DNA from: Virgibacillus_N oceani_A | GTDB lineage: Bacteria; Bacillota; Bacilli; Bacillales; Amphibacillaceae | DNA: 64,000 nt | Assembly (NCBI GenBank): GCA_041521345.1 | Contig: JBGOHB010000026.1 | Strand: one strand, 5' to 3' | Shown here: positions 1 to 7,360 of the stretch, one piece after another | Numbering within the stretch: the stretch's first letter is position 1 | Layout of the letters: the number at the start of each line of letters is the position of its first letter | The notes under the pieces: generated by a model | Seen by the model: only the letters and a program-made list of their open reading frames with translations | Database searches by the model: none | What the model was told of the DNA's origin: nothing | Program-made: the position numbers and the translations under genes

Positions 1-14
1 AAAATCTGTATCTT

Positions 15-44
15 TTGACATTTAATCAATATTATTGCTAAGCT
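15..44 (+). promoter_or_regulatory. Possible sigma-A promoter of the glutathione peroxidase gene
   Basis: A perfect TTGACA at 15-20 is followed after 18 bases by TAAGCT at 39-44, a weak -10 box. It lies just upstream of a strong ribosome site at 50-58. The -10 match is poor, so this is tentative. Confidence 0.3.
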
Positions 45-64
45 GTACCAAAGGAGGGATTTAT

Positions 65-541
65 ATGAGTGTCCATCAATTTTCTGCCAAAACCCAAAAA
101 GACGGGATAAAATCGCTCGATGAATATAAAGACAATGTGCTACTCATAGTAAACACTGCAAGTGAATGTGGTTTTACTCCGCAATTTCAAGGTTTGCAAA
201 AGTTATACGAAAAGTACAATCCCCAAGGCTTTGAAATACTCGGTTTTCCATGTAATCAATTTGGAAATCAAGACCCCGGCACAGACGAGGAAATAACCCA
301 TTTCTGTCAAAGTAATTACGGTGTTACTTTTCCCATGTTCAGTAAAATAGATGTGAAAGGTGATAATACACACCCTCTCTTTGATTACCTTACGAATGAA
401 GCAGGCGGGATACTGTCAAAACAAATAAAGTGGAACTTCACCAAGTTTCTTATTGATAAAAAGGGACAAGTGATTAATCGCTATGCACCGCAGACGAAAC
501 CGGAAAACATAGAAAAAGATATTGAAAAAGCGCTAACATAA
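65..541 (+). CDS. Glutathione peroxidase family thiol peroxidase
   Basis: Reduces hydroperoxides in the cytoplasm; bacterial members of this family generally use thioredoxin rather than glutathione. The 158-residue thioredoxin-fold protein has the peroxidatic cysteine at about residue 35 in NTASECGFTPQ, the FPCNQFG motif with the resolving Cys region and catalytic Gln, and the conserved KWNFTKFLID segment containing the Trp and Asn of the active site. Cys replaces the selenocysteine of animal enzymes. The start at 65 is chosen because AAAGGAGGG sits 7 bases upstream; an ATG at 35 in the same frame lacks such a site. It is monocistronic and converges on proS. Length is normal for the BsaA/Gpo type. 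Confidence 0.93.
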   Translation: MSVHQFSAKTQKDGIKSLDEYKDNVLLIVNTASECGFTPQFQGLQKLYEKYNPQGFEILGFPCNQFGNQDPGTDEEITHFCQSNYGVTFPMFSKIDVKGDNTHPLFDYLTNEAGGILSKQIKWNFTKFLIDKKGQVINRYAPQTKPENIEKDIEKALT

Positions 542-550
542 ATCATATTA

Positions 551-582
551 AAAAACGAGCCCTTTTCAAGTGCTCGTTTTTC
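551..582. terminator. Bidirectional terminator between gpo and proS
   Basis: The inverted repeat AAAAACGAGC / GCTCGTTTTT has an 11-base loop and runs of A and T on both sides. It can terminate both convergent genes. Confidence 0.85.
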
Positions 583-588
583 AACGAA

Positions 589-2034
589 TTAATATGCTTT
601 CGCCCAATAAACCATTTCTTTCGCTTCTTTTCCGCAGCATACGCAAGCTTCAGATATTTTTTCTTGTTCAAATGGAATACAGCGGGATGTTGCTGTCGTT
701 TCTTCCTTGATTTTCTCTTCACATTCCTCGCTGCCACACCACATTGCTTTAATAAAGCCAGTGTTTTCTTCAAGCGTTTGTTTGAAATCTTCCATATTCG
801 TGGCAACGCTCGTTTTTTCTTCCATATGTGCTTTTGCTTTATTAAATAGGTTTTGCTGTACCTCTCCCAGTAAAGCAGGCAACCTTTCCTCAAGTTCACC
901 GAGTGAGACGAATTCTTTTTCACCAGTATCACGACGAACAAGCACAACCTGATCCTTTTCGATATCTTTTGGCCCAAGCTCAATCCGGACAGGAATTCCT
1001 TGGATTTCAGTTTCGTTGAATTTCCAGCCAGGTGTTTTATCACTTGGATCAATATCGACCCGAACTAGGTCTTTCAGCTGATCACGGAGGTCATATGCTT
1101 TATCCAGCACACCTTCTTTATGCTGGGCAATCGGTACAATTTTTGCTTGGATTGGTGCAATGTTTGGTGGGATCACAAGTCCGCGGTTATCCCCATGGAC
1201 CATAATTAGCGCACCCATAATACGTGTGGAGAGTCCCCAGGAAGTCTGATGAACATACTGGCTCTTTCCTTCCTTATCCAGATACGTAATATCAAAAGCT
1301 TCTGCAAAACCGGAGCCGAAATGATGAGATGTACCTGACTGCAGTGCTCTTCCATCATGCATTAACGCTTCAATGGTCAGTGTATAGTTAGCCCCGGCGA
1401 ACTTTTCACTATCGGTTTTACGCCCCCGTATGACCGGAATAGCTAAATATTTCTCTGTCAAATCAGCATAAACACCAAGCATGCGGTCTGTTTCTTCTGC
1501 AGCACCTTCCTCTGTTGCATGGGCAGTGTGACCTTCCTGCCAATGAAACTCAGAAGTACGCAGGAAAGGTCGTGTCGTTTTCTCCCAGCGCACGACATTC
1601 CCCCACTGATTATACAATTTGGGCAGGTCGCGATAGGAATGAATATTTTTTGAATAATACTCACAGAACAGCACTTCTGAAGTTGGACGGACGGCAATCC
1701 TCTCTTCAAGCTCATGATCCCCACCGTGGGTCACCCAAGCAACTTCAGGGGCAAACCCTTCCACATGATCCTTCTCTTTCTGCAGGAGACTTTCCGGAAT
1801 AAATAATGGAAAAGACACATTGGAATGTCCGGTCTCCTTGAATTTTTTATCCAGTTCATTTTTGATATTTTCCCAAATAGCATAACCATATGGTTTAATA
1901 ATCATCGTGCCGCGAACTTGCCCGTATTCAACCAGCTCGGCCTGTTTTACCACATCTGTATACCACTGGGCGAAGTCATCCTCCATTGCCGTAATTTTTT
2001 CCACAAAATCTTTATTCTTTTTACCCACTTCCAT
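589..2034 (-). CDS. proS: Prolyl-tRNA synthetase, short archaeal/eukaryal type
   Basis: Charges tRNA-Pro with proline. The 481-residue protein begins MEVGKKNKDFVEKITAMEDD and has class II motifs: RWEKTTRPFLRTSEFHWQEG (motif 2) and GALIMVHGDNRGLVIPP (motif 3), then an anticodon-binding domain and a C-terminal zinc-like Cys region (WCGSEECEE and CVCCGKEAKE). At about 480 residues it lacks the large editing insertion of the 560-residue bacterial type, so it belongs to the ProS type found beside the long form in some bacilli. The ATG at 2034 is preceded by AAAGAGGTG. The frame stays open for 81 more codons upstream, but those bases form a T-box leader and are not coding. Whether a second, long proS exists elsewhere cannot be seen here. 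Confidence 0.95.
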   Translation of the reverse strand: MEVGKKNKDFVEKITAMEDDFAQWYTDVVKQAELVEYGQVRGTMIIKPYGYAIWENIKNELDKKFKETGHSNVSFPLFIPESLLQKEKDHVEGFAPEVAWVTHGGDHELEERIAVRPTSEVLFCEYYSKNIHSYRDLPKLYNQWGNVVRWEKTTRPFLRTSEFHWQEGHTAHATEEGAAEETDRMLGVYADLTEKYLAIPVIRGRKTDSEKFAGANYTLTIEALMHDGRALQSGTSHHFGSGFAEAFDITYLDKEGKSQYVHQTSWGLSTRIMGALIMVHGDNRGLVIPPNIAPIQAKIVPIAQHKEGVLDKAYDLRDQLKDLVRVDIDPSDKTPGWKFNETEIQGIPVRIELGPKDIEKDQVVLVRRDTGEKEFVSLGELEERLPALLGEVQQNLFNKAKAHMEEKTSVATNMEDFKQTLEENTGFIKAMWCGSEECEEKIKEETTATSRCIPFEQEKISEACVCCGKEAKEMVYWAKAY

Positions 2035-2039
2035 ACACC

Positions 2040-2312
2040 TCTTTAATCTATTATTAAAATACAAAAAACCTCCATCCGAAAAGGGACCGAGGTTTTGGTG
2101 GTACCACCCTTGTTTACAAAGACGCTCTGCCTTTATACACTTTGCTTGATAACGGTTATGAACCGCGCTCATCTTAGAAGCATATCCATGCTTTTCGATG
2201 GCGAACTCAGGAGGCAGGTTCCAATTGACTTCTTCAGGAATTTCCAGCACCATTCCCTCTCTGTGAAAGAAAATCAATTATACTAATCCTCATCAACGTT
2301 TCCTTTATATAC
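2040..2312 (-). promoter_or_regulatory. Proline-specific T-box riboswitch leader of proS
   Basis: Read on the minus strand, the leader has GATGAGGA..AGTA followed by AGAGAGGGAATGGTGCTGG, as in stem I. A CCT proline triplet at 2218-2216 in GGAACCTGCCTCCTGAGTT occupies the usual specifier position. The conserved T-box AGGGTGGTACCACC follows at 2110-2097. A terminator hairpin then spans 2093-2063, with ACCTC pairing to GAGGT and ending in TTTTTT. Uncharged tRNA-Pro would stabilise the antiterminator and turn proS on. Confidence 0.9.
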
Positions 2313-2317
2313 CCTTT

Positions 2318-2346
2318 AATATATATACAAAAGAGCCCAAAGTCAA
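2318..2346 (-). promoter_or_regulatory. Sigma-A promoter of the T-box/proS transcript
   Basis: On the minus strand TTGACT (2346-2341), a 17-base spacer and TATATT (2323-2318) lie directly upstream of stem I of the T-box. This places transcription start near 2310. Confidence 0.7.
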
Positions 2347-2366
2347 ATTCGGTAGAAAAATACACT

Positions 2367-2918
2367 TTATACAACTTTGCCGCCAAGCGTATCAACGAAA
2401 TGGCCCAGCGCCCAGTCATGTCCAGCCTGGTTGAAACTTGCCACAGCATCTTTATGGACTACTATATTAAAGCCTTTATTGTAGGCATCTACTGCCGTGT
2501 GCAGTACACAAATATCTGTGCAGACACCGACAATGTGTACTTCGTCAATGCCCCGTTCTCTCAGCTTTAGTTCCAGATCTGTTCCGGAAAAGGCACTGTA
2601 GCGCGTCTTGTCAAAATAATAAACATGATCTTTATCCTTATTATTCTCATAAACCGCCTTAAGCTTGCCGTACAAATCTCTGCCTTTGGTGCCAATTATA
2701 TTGTGAGGCGGGAACAAGTCGGATTCCGGGTGAAGTTGATCCCCCTCCTCATGCGCATCAATCGCAAAAACTACATAATCTCCCGCATCAATAAATTCCT
2801 GCGTTAAAGAGACTACTTTATTCTCAATTACCTGACCAGGAACGCCACAAGTCAGCTTTCCATCCTCAGCAACAAAATCGATTGTGTAATCCACATTAAG
2901 CAATGCCCGCTTAGTCAT
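2367..2918 (-). CDS. pncA: Nicotinamidase-like cysteine hydrolase (isochorismatase family)
   Basis: Probably hydrolyses nicotinamide to nicotinate in NAD salvage. The 183-residue protein carries the family's catalytic triad: Asp in LLNVDYTIDF (about residue 10), Lys in the FDKTRYSAFSGT segment, and the nucleophilic Cys in VGVCTDICVLHTA. The metal-site region AIDAHEEGDQLHPES is also present. Its length matches Bacillus YueJ/PncA-like enzymes. It sits upstream of the proS promoter on the same strand with no clear terminator between. A related amidase specificity is possible. Confidence 0.85.
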   Translation of the reverse strand: MTKRALLNVDYTIDFVAEDGKLTCGVPGQVIENKVVSLTQEFIDAGDYVVFAIDAHEEGDQLHPESDLFPPHNIIGTKGRDLYGKLKAVYENNKDKDHVYYFDKTRYSAFSGTDLELKLRERGIDEVHIVGVCTDICVLHTAVDAYNKGFNIVVHKDAVASFNQAGHDWALGHFVDTLGGKVV

Positions 2919-2941
2919 TCTTAGCCCTCTCTCCCTCTGGT

Positions 2942-3260
2942 TTATTCTCCGTTTTTTTCAGCTAACAGATCAAAGCCATCCCCTTCCATCTTAAAGGAAT
3001 CTTTCCCTTCATTTAGCTCAGTCAGGAAAACTTCCCAGTTAGCTGCATTTACGGTAATTAAAAATAATCGATCCAGCACATCCAGATCATCTATTGCCAT
3101 TACTTTTCTTTTACATCTTCCGGCAACTGGCCAAAACGCATTTAAATCAGCCCGAGCAAGTCTTCTTTTTCCGCATTGTTGGTTGTTTCATGCCTGTGAT
3201 GATGTTCATAATCAATAATTAGTCTCCTTGTGTTTTTGAAACTGCTTTCATATTGCTACC
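2942..3260 (-). pseudogene. Decayed C-terminal remnant, possibly Rpn/PD-(D/E)XK nuclease family
   Basis: Minus-strand frames give a continuous-looking but broken protein. FKNTRRLIIDYEHHHRHE and NAEKEDLLGLI are followed by a TAA stop, then MRFGQLPEDVKEK in the same frame. A one-base shift near 3100 leads into VMAIDDLDVLDRLFLITVNA, and the frame ends at 2942. The pattern RFGxLPExVxEKI..I.DLExLD.L resembles the C-terminal part of recombination-promoting (Rpn-like) putative transposase/nucleases. The only intact piece is 52 codons (2942-3100). The family assignment is from pattern memory and is tentative; the decay itself is visible. Confidence 0.45.
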
Positions 3261-3297
3261 ATGTTAACCAAGCTTGATTAACGGGCAAAACTAGACA

Positions 3298-4128
3298 CTA
3301 TAACTGGGTCATCTTAATCTTATGCGCCTCCCCATGTTTTCTTTCTGCAGCGTGGTAGGTTGGACCAACCATTTCTGTATAGGAAAAACCATGTTCAATC
3401 GCCGTAGTTACAAAACGCTTTGCCAATCCAACGGCAGCCACAACGGATTTGCCTCTAGCTAAATACGCAGCAATCGCAGCCGAGTAAGTACAGCCCGCTC
3501 CACTTGTATTCACAGTATCAATTCGCGGTGCCTCAAACATCGTCACCGTTTCCCCATCATACAATACATCCACCGCAGGGCCTTCCAATCTTCCGCCTTT
3601 AACGAGTACATATTTTGCATCCAAGGAATACAAGTCAATTGCAGCTTGCTTTAAATCAGCCACACGCTTAATCGGCCGTTCATCCAACAGAAAAGATGCT
3701 TCTGGAATGTTGGGAGTTATCATTGTTGCCAAAGGAATCAGCCGATTTTTTAACGCTTCAATGGCATCATCTGCCAAAAGCTTTGAATCCAGCTTTCCAA
3801 CCATCACCGGATCAACAACAACCGATTCTATATTGGAGCCTTTAATTAAATCAGCAGTTGCAGAAATGACTTCCTTTGAAAAAAGCATCCCTGTCTTCAA
3901 TCCATCTGTGCCAACCTGTTTCATTGCTGTATCGAATTGTGCTTCAATCGCTTCAATCGTCTGCGGGTGGACATTTTTATTCGTCTGAGGATGTCTGCCA
4001 ACAATCGCCGTTACAACACTCATTCCATAAACATCCAATTCCTGAAATGTTTTTAAATCAGCCTGGATGCCCGCACTTCCGCCTGCTGCTGAACCTGCTA
4101 TAGTAATTACTCTGGATGGATAATCCAT
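3298..4128 (-). CDS. pdxK: Pyridoxine/pyridoxal/pyridoxamine kinase, ThiD-like type
   Basis: Phosphorylates B6 vitamers (and possibly HMP) in the cytoplasm. The ribokinase-fold protein of about 276 residues shows GSAAGGSAGIQADLK near the N-terminus, VVVDPVMVGK, and the C-terminal anion-hole motif NTSGAGCTYSAAIAA. The GAGC cysteine is typical of the Gram-positive PdxK group, which is ThiD-like in sequence. An ATG 18 bases further upstream (4146) is also in frame but sits inside a tandem duplication. The ATG at 4128 has a weak GGGG site 8 bases ahead and matches the family N-terminus better. Downstream lies the decayed Rpn-like remnant. Confidence 0.88.
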   Translation of the reverse strand: MDYPSRVITIAGSAAGGSAGIQADLKTFQELDVYGMSVVTAIVGRHPQTNKNVHPQTIEAIEAQFDTAMKQVGTDGLKTGMLFSKEVISATADLIKGSNIESVVVDPVMVGKLDSKLLADDAIEALKNRLIPLATMITPNIPEASFLLDERPIKRVADLKQAAIDLYSLDAKYVLVKGGRLEGPAVDVLYDGETVTMFEAPRIDTVNTSGAGCTYSAAIAAYLARGKSVVAAVGLAKRFVTTAIEHGFSYTEMVGPTYHAAERKHGEAHKIKMTQL

Positions 4129-4132
4129 TTCC

Positions 4133-4186
4133 AAAACCCCATTCATTCAAGTTTCTAAAACCCCATTCATTCAAGTTTCTAAAACC
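4133..4186. repeat. 24-bp tandem duplication at the pdxK 5' end
   Basis: Two exact 24-base copies (4133-4156 and 4157-4180) plus 6 bases of a third. The unit contains ATGAATGGGG on the minus strand, so an in-frame alternative start of pdxK and the stop codon of the upstream DUF456 gene both fall in or at the edge of the repeat. Confidence 0.95.
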
Positions 4187-4664
4187 ATATTACAACAAAA
4201 AACCAGACAATCATAACAAATTGCAAGACTACTTTGGCAAAAGTTCCGCTTAAAAAACCAATTAAAGAACCAATCGAAGCACGTAATGCTTCATTTAGCG
4301 TTCGCCTTTGCATCATTTCAATAAGAAGAACAACAACAAATGGAACAATCAATATTCCAAAGGGCGGCATGATAAAGGAACCGATAATGACAGCAACTGC
4401 GGCCCCTCTTTCTCCCATTTTACTGCCGCCATACTTTTTTACAAAGAAACTATTAGCAATAATATCAGCAAGGATCAGGATAACCGTGAAAACAACCATG
4501 GCAATCCAGAAGAAGTAATTTAGTTCCTCTGGGTTCAACACAAAATGATATAGCAAAAAACCAACCCATATGACAAGAACTGACGGGATAATTGGAAAAA
4601 TGACGCCCGCGAAACTTAAGATAAACAAAATAATAATAATGAGCCATATTAGTATATCCAGCAT
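4179..4664 (-). CDS. DUF456 family membrane protein
   Basis: A 161-residue, very hydrophobic protein with about four membrane segments: residues 2-22, 28-45, 52-75 with an ADIIANSFFVKKYGGSKMGERGAA loop, and 88-160. The loop with YGGSKxGERGA and the GSFIMPPFGILIVPFV segment are typical of DUF456 (YqgC-like) proteins, whose function is unknown. GGAGGAAATC precedes the ATG. The gene lies 50 bases upstream of pdxK on the same strand and may be co-transcribed; its stop codon touches the 24-bp tandem repeat. Confidence 0.85.
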   Translation of the reverse strand: MLDILIWLIIIILFILSFAGVIFPIIPSVLVIWVGFLLYHFVLNPEELNYFFWIAMVVFTVILILADIIANSFFVKKYGGSKMGERGAAVAVIIGSFIMPPFGILIVPFVVVLLIEMMQRRTLNEALRASIGSLIGFLSGTFAKVVLQFVMIVWFFVVIWF

Positions 4665-4729
4665 GATTTCCTCCGGTGTTTACATATTACGAAACGTGCT
4701 TGGGTGCTTCGTTTCTTCTTTTGTTAAAA

Positions 4730-4984
4730 TCAGATTATTATTTTCGTATGTTTAATGATCCTTATAACAGATAATAACATAAGAATGAAGGCAAGCTCTA
4801 TTCCAAAAAACACATGTAATAGCAGAAACGAAAGATACATAAATCGTTCGCCGAGAACACTTTCTCTCCAATTAATAGCCGGCAGCACACCGACAAGAAA
4901 GTTTGGAACTCGGGTTTCCAGGAGTGTCATTGCCATTTTATATTTGATAAAATAAGACAAAAGTAATTTTAGGAGTCTCATCAT
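4730..4984 (-). CDS. Hypothetical small membrane protein (doubtful)
   Basis: An 84-codon frame starting MMRLLKLLLSYFIKYK, with one or two hydrophobic stretches (YLSFLLLHVFFGIELAFILML) near the C-terminus. Its start codon overlaps the start of the divergent peptidase gene. I see no ribosome site, and I recognise no family. It could be a genuine small membrane protein, a gene remnant, or chance. Confidence 0.3.
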   Translation of the reverse strand: MMRLLKLLLSYFIKYKMAMTLLETRVPNFLVGVLPAINWRESVLGERFMYLSFLLLHVFFGIELAFILMLLSVIRIIKHTKIII

Positions 4985-5543
4985 GAAGATTTTACGCAGA
5001 TTAATAGTCCTTTCATTGATCATTTTAGTATTTTTCGGCATTGGTTACATTGTATATAATGAAATCAGCAAACGATATGTATATTTAGGTGATGATGCAC
5101 CACTTTCAACAGAACTGCATCCTATGGTGGAAGAGAAAAAGGATACGTTAATAGAGCAGGCTAATGAAATAGGGATACAGGTCTTTATTACCGATACAGT
5201 ACGTACCTTGGAAGAACAGGAGGCACTCTTTGCGCAGGGCAGGACAGATGATGGAAATATTGTAACCTATGCGAAACCGGGGGAATCCTATCATAATTAT
5301 GGACTGGCTATTGATTATGCATTAGAGGATCGAGATGGAAACATCATTTGGGATATTGATTATGACGGAAATGAAAATGGGGAGCGTGACTGGTTTGAAG
5401 TGGCTGACATTGCCAAAGAACTGGGTTTCGAATGGGGCGGTGACTGGGATAGATTTCAGGACTACCCCCATCTGCAAATGACTTTTGGATTAAGTGTTGA
5501 CAAACTGCAGCGAGGCTGGCGGCCAAGAGTGGAAGCGGACTAG
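4983..5543 (+). CDS. M15-family peptidoglycan peptidase (CwlK/VanY-like), membrane-anchored
   Basis: A 186-residue exported peptidase. Residues 6-27 form an uncleaved signal anchor (LIVLSLIILVFFGIGYIVY). The catalytic domain has the M15 zinc motif SYHNYGLAIDYAL (His and Asp ligands), a Glu/Asp-rich segment, and the second His in YPHLQM. These resemble L-alanyl-D-glutamate or D,D-peptidases of the M15C type. It probably cleaves wall stem peptides outside the membrane. AGGAG at 4971-4975 sits 7 bases before the ATG. The exact bond cleaved cannot be told from sequence. Confidence 0.85.
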   Translation: MKILRRLIVLSLIILVFFGIGYIVYNEISKRYVYLGDDAPLSTELHPMVEEKKDTLIEQANEIGIQVFITDTVRTLEEQEALFAQGRTDDGNIVTYAKPGESYHNYGLAIDYALEDRDGNIIWDIDYDGNENGERDWFEVADIAKELGFEWGGDWDRFQDYPHLQMTFGLSVDKLQRGWRPRVEAD

Positions 5544-5544
5544 A

Positions 5545-5680
5545 CAGGGACGAGAGTGAAATTTTCTGTCCCGCTATTTGTGATCTAAGAAAAAGATTTT
5601 CCTTTTCGCGATGCTGAACAAAGAGAGAGCGGGAATCAAAAATAGCAGGTGGAGAATTTTCAATCCCACCTGCTATTAAA
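5545..5680. repeat. Imperfect inverted repeat, small MITE-like intergenic element
   Basis: The left part (GGGACGAGAGTGAAATTTTC then TGTCCCGCTATTT) and the right part (AATAGCAGGTGG, AGAATTTTCAATC, CCACCTGCTATT) are diverged reverse complements of each other around a 60-base centre. The right arm is itself a perfect 12-bp hairpin (5641-5652 with 5666-5677). On the minus strand this hairpin is followed by TTTTTGATT, so it can also serve as a terminator for ytzI. Confidence 0.5.
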
Positions 5681-5720
5681 AACTGAGAGTCCCCCGTTAG
5701 TTCTGGTAAATGTGAACTCT

Positions 5721-5885
5721 TCACTGATTTTCTTTTCTATCGTCCTTCTCCGCTTCCTCCTCTTCAGGAATCGGGTCTACTTTTTGTTTATAGGCGTACC
5801 CTTTTGAAATAACATATAGTGACCCAATGAGTACCAGAGCCACTACAGCAACAGAAACTATAATTACGACGAGTATTGGTGACAT
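5721..5885 (-). CDS. ytzI: YtzI family small membrane protein
   Basis: A 54-residue protein beginning MSPILVVIIVSVAVVALVLI, with one N-terminal transmembrane helix. The diagnostic motif SKGYAYKQKVDPIP follows, then an acidic tail EEEEAEKDDRKENQ. This hydrophobic-SKGYAYKxxVDP pattern is that of the Bacillus YtzI family, whose function is unknown. AAAGGAAAAGG lies 7-8 bases before the ATG. It sits immediately downstream of the broken panE-like gene, whose shifted frame now reads through it. Confidence 0.8.
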   Translation of the reverse strand: MSPILVVIIVSVAVVALVLIGSLYVISKGYAYKQKVDPIPEEEEAEKDDRKENQ

Positions 5886-5904
5886 AATAAGACCTTTTCC
5901 TTTC

Positions 5905-6819
5905 TCTACGCTTTCTCATACGGTTAATGATCCCGTATATTATCCGGGTGTACGGCAGATTCAACCCGGTCTCTGCGGCTAATCTGACTGCACCGCCATG
6001 AATATGATCCAGCTCCAATGTGTTCCCTTTTCGACGGTCCTGATGTATGGAAGTTGTGGCATCATCTTTTAAAGCCAAAATTTTTTCCCTTGCCTCATTA
6101 AAATCCGCTTCAGATATAGAAACATGATGGGAGTTGGCCAAAAGTTTCACTTCCCGTAGAAGAAATTCCACAAAGTTAATTGTTTCTCTATGTTCTTTAA
6201 TCGGACCAATTGGCAGATTTACCGCTGTCGTCACGCCTGCAAATGCATGGATAAACATATATTTCTTCCATAGCTCCCGTAAAATATCTTCACTGTGCCT
6301 GGTGTTTATATTGGCATCCTTCAGTAAATCTTCTAGTCTACCACAAATAGCTTTTTGTCCGGGTTCCAACGGTCCGAAAAGAAGATCATGAAACGGGCTG
6401 GAATGCATCACATGGCCTTTTTTGTCCAAAATAGCCATGATTTGAGGCAAGACCTCCGAGCACATGGGACTTGCCGACTGCAGCTTGTACAATAGGAATA
6501 TGTTCGATGCCATTCAAAACAGGCAGCACGTAAGCTCCTTTTTCCACCAATGCCTTCACATGATCCAAAGTTCTGTTTAAATGATAACCTTTTACACTGA
6601 GGAAAATTAAATCAGCATGATCCATTTCATCAGGACTTAAAATTAATTTTGATTTCAACAGTTGATAATCGCCCTGTGTGCTTGAAATGCTGATGCATTT
6701 TCCTTAATTCAGGAAAACCTTTTTCCCCTTACTAGAAAAGAAACATTCGCACCCGCCTGCTGGGACCTCGCACCATAATATGCCCTTAACGCACCGGCAC
6801 CGATTACGACTATATCCAT
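5905..6819 (-). pseudogene. 2-dehydropantoate 2-reductase (PanE/ApbA family), multiply frameshifted
   Basis: The minus strand starts with ATG-DIVVIGAGALRAYYGARSQQ, a Rossmann NADP-binding start, then VSFLVRGK. The frame shifts near 6720 and an in-frame TAA follows. It resumes through STQGDYQLLKSKLILSPDEM, DLIFLSVKGYHLNRTL and VLPVLNGIEHIPIV. A second shift occurs near 6450 before MAILDKKGHVMHSSPF and PGQKAICGRLEDLL. The C-terminal domain (FAGVTTAVNLPIGPI, EADFNEAREKI, STSIHQDRRKG-like TTSIHQDRRKG, ELDHIHGGAVRLA) is intact. The normal stop is also lost. NADPH ketopantoate reductase activity is therefore absent unless the shifts are sequencing errors. Confidence 0.85.
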
Positions 6820-7360
6820 TTTGTCCCCCCCTTGGAAAAGATGGTTAATTTCATGGTACTTTCTTTTCAGTTATTTGTCTATCGATTATTTATAGTATGA
6901 GAGCGATTCATCTCCCTTTTAAAACTAGGAAGATTCTCACAGGTTTTCCTAATTTAAAAGGTGGCTGTCACTTTTTAACGAATTTTAGGGATATGGAAGA
7001 TAAATGAATCATACTGAAGTATATCTCTATAAATGTATTTATGACTATTTTAACGCCAAAATATAAAGGTTAATTTCTAATTATCTAAAAATATGGAGTT
7101 TGAATAGGTTAAAATATATCTGTAACATTTTAATATAACTGCTTTTACTTGATCCCCTAATCTATTGATCTTAATTTTCATGGCTAATGAGGTGATAAAT
7201 GCCTAGGAAATAATGCTTGTAAAGTATGGGCAGTAAATTAGAAAATGCATGAAATATGGCAAACATAATTTTGTGCGCTGCTCATAGGTTTTATTATGAT
7301 CACCTTATGGGAATTACAGTCTTGGTTGTTTTAAATTTTAAGGGAGGTTATTAGTTAAAG
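6820..7360. other. AT-rich intergenic region upstream of ehuB
   Basis: About 540 bases with no convincing gene. It should hold the ehu promoter. TTGTGC near 7273 with TATTAT about 15 bases later is the nearest sigma-A-like pair, but it is weak. The ehuB ribosome site AAGGGAGG lies near 7341-7348. I see no strong operator. Confidence 0.5.

Noticed and set aside
2035..2277. N-terminal extension of 81 codons on ProS
   Set aside because: The bases form a complete T-box leader with specifier, T-box and terminator, and the family N-terminus begins at the ATG at 2034.
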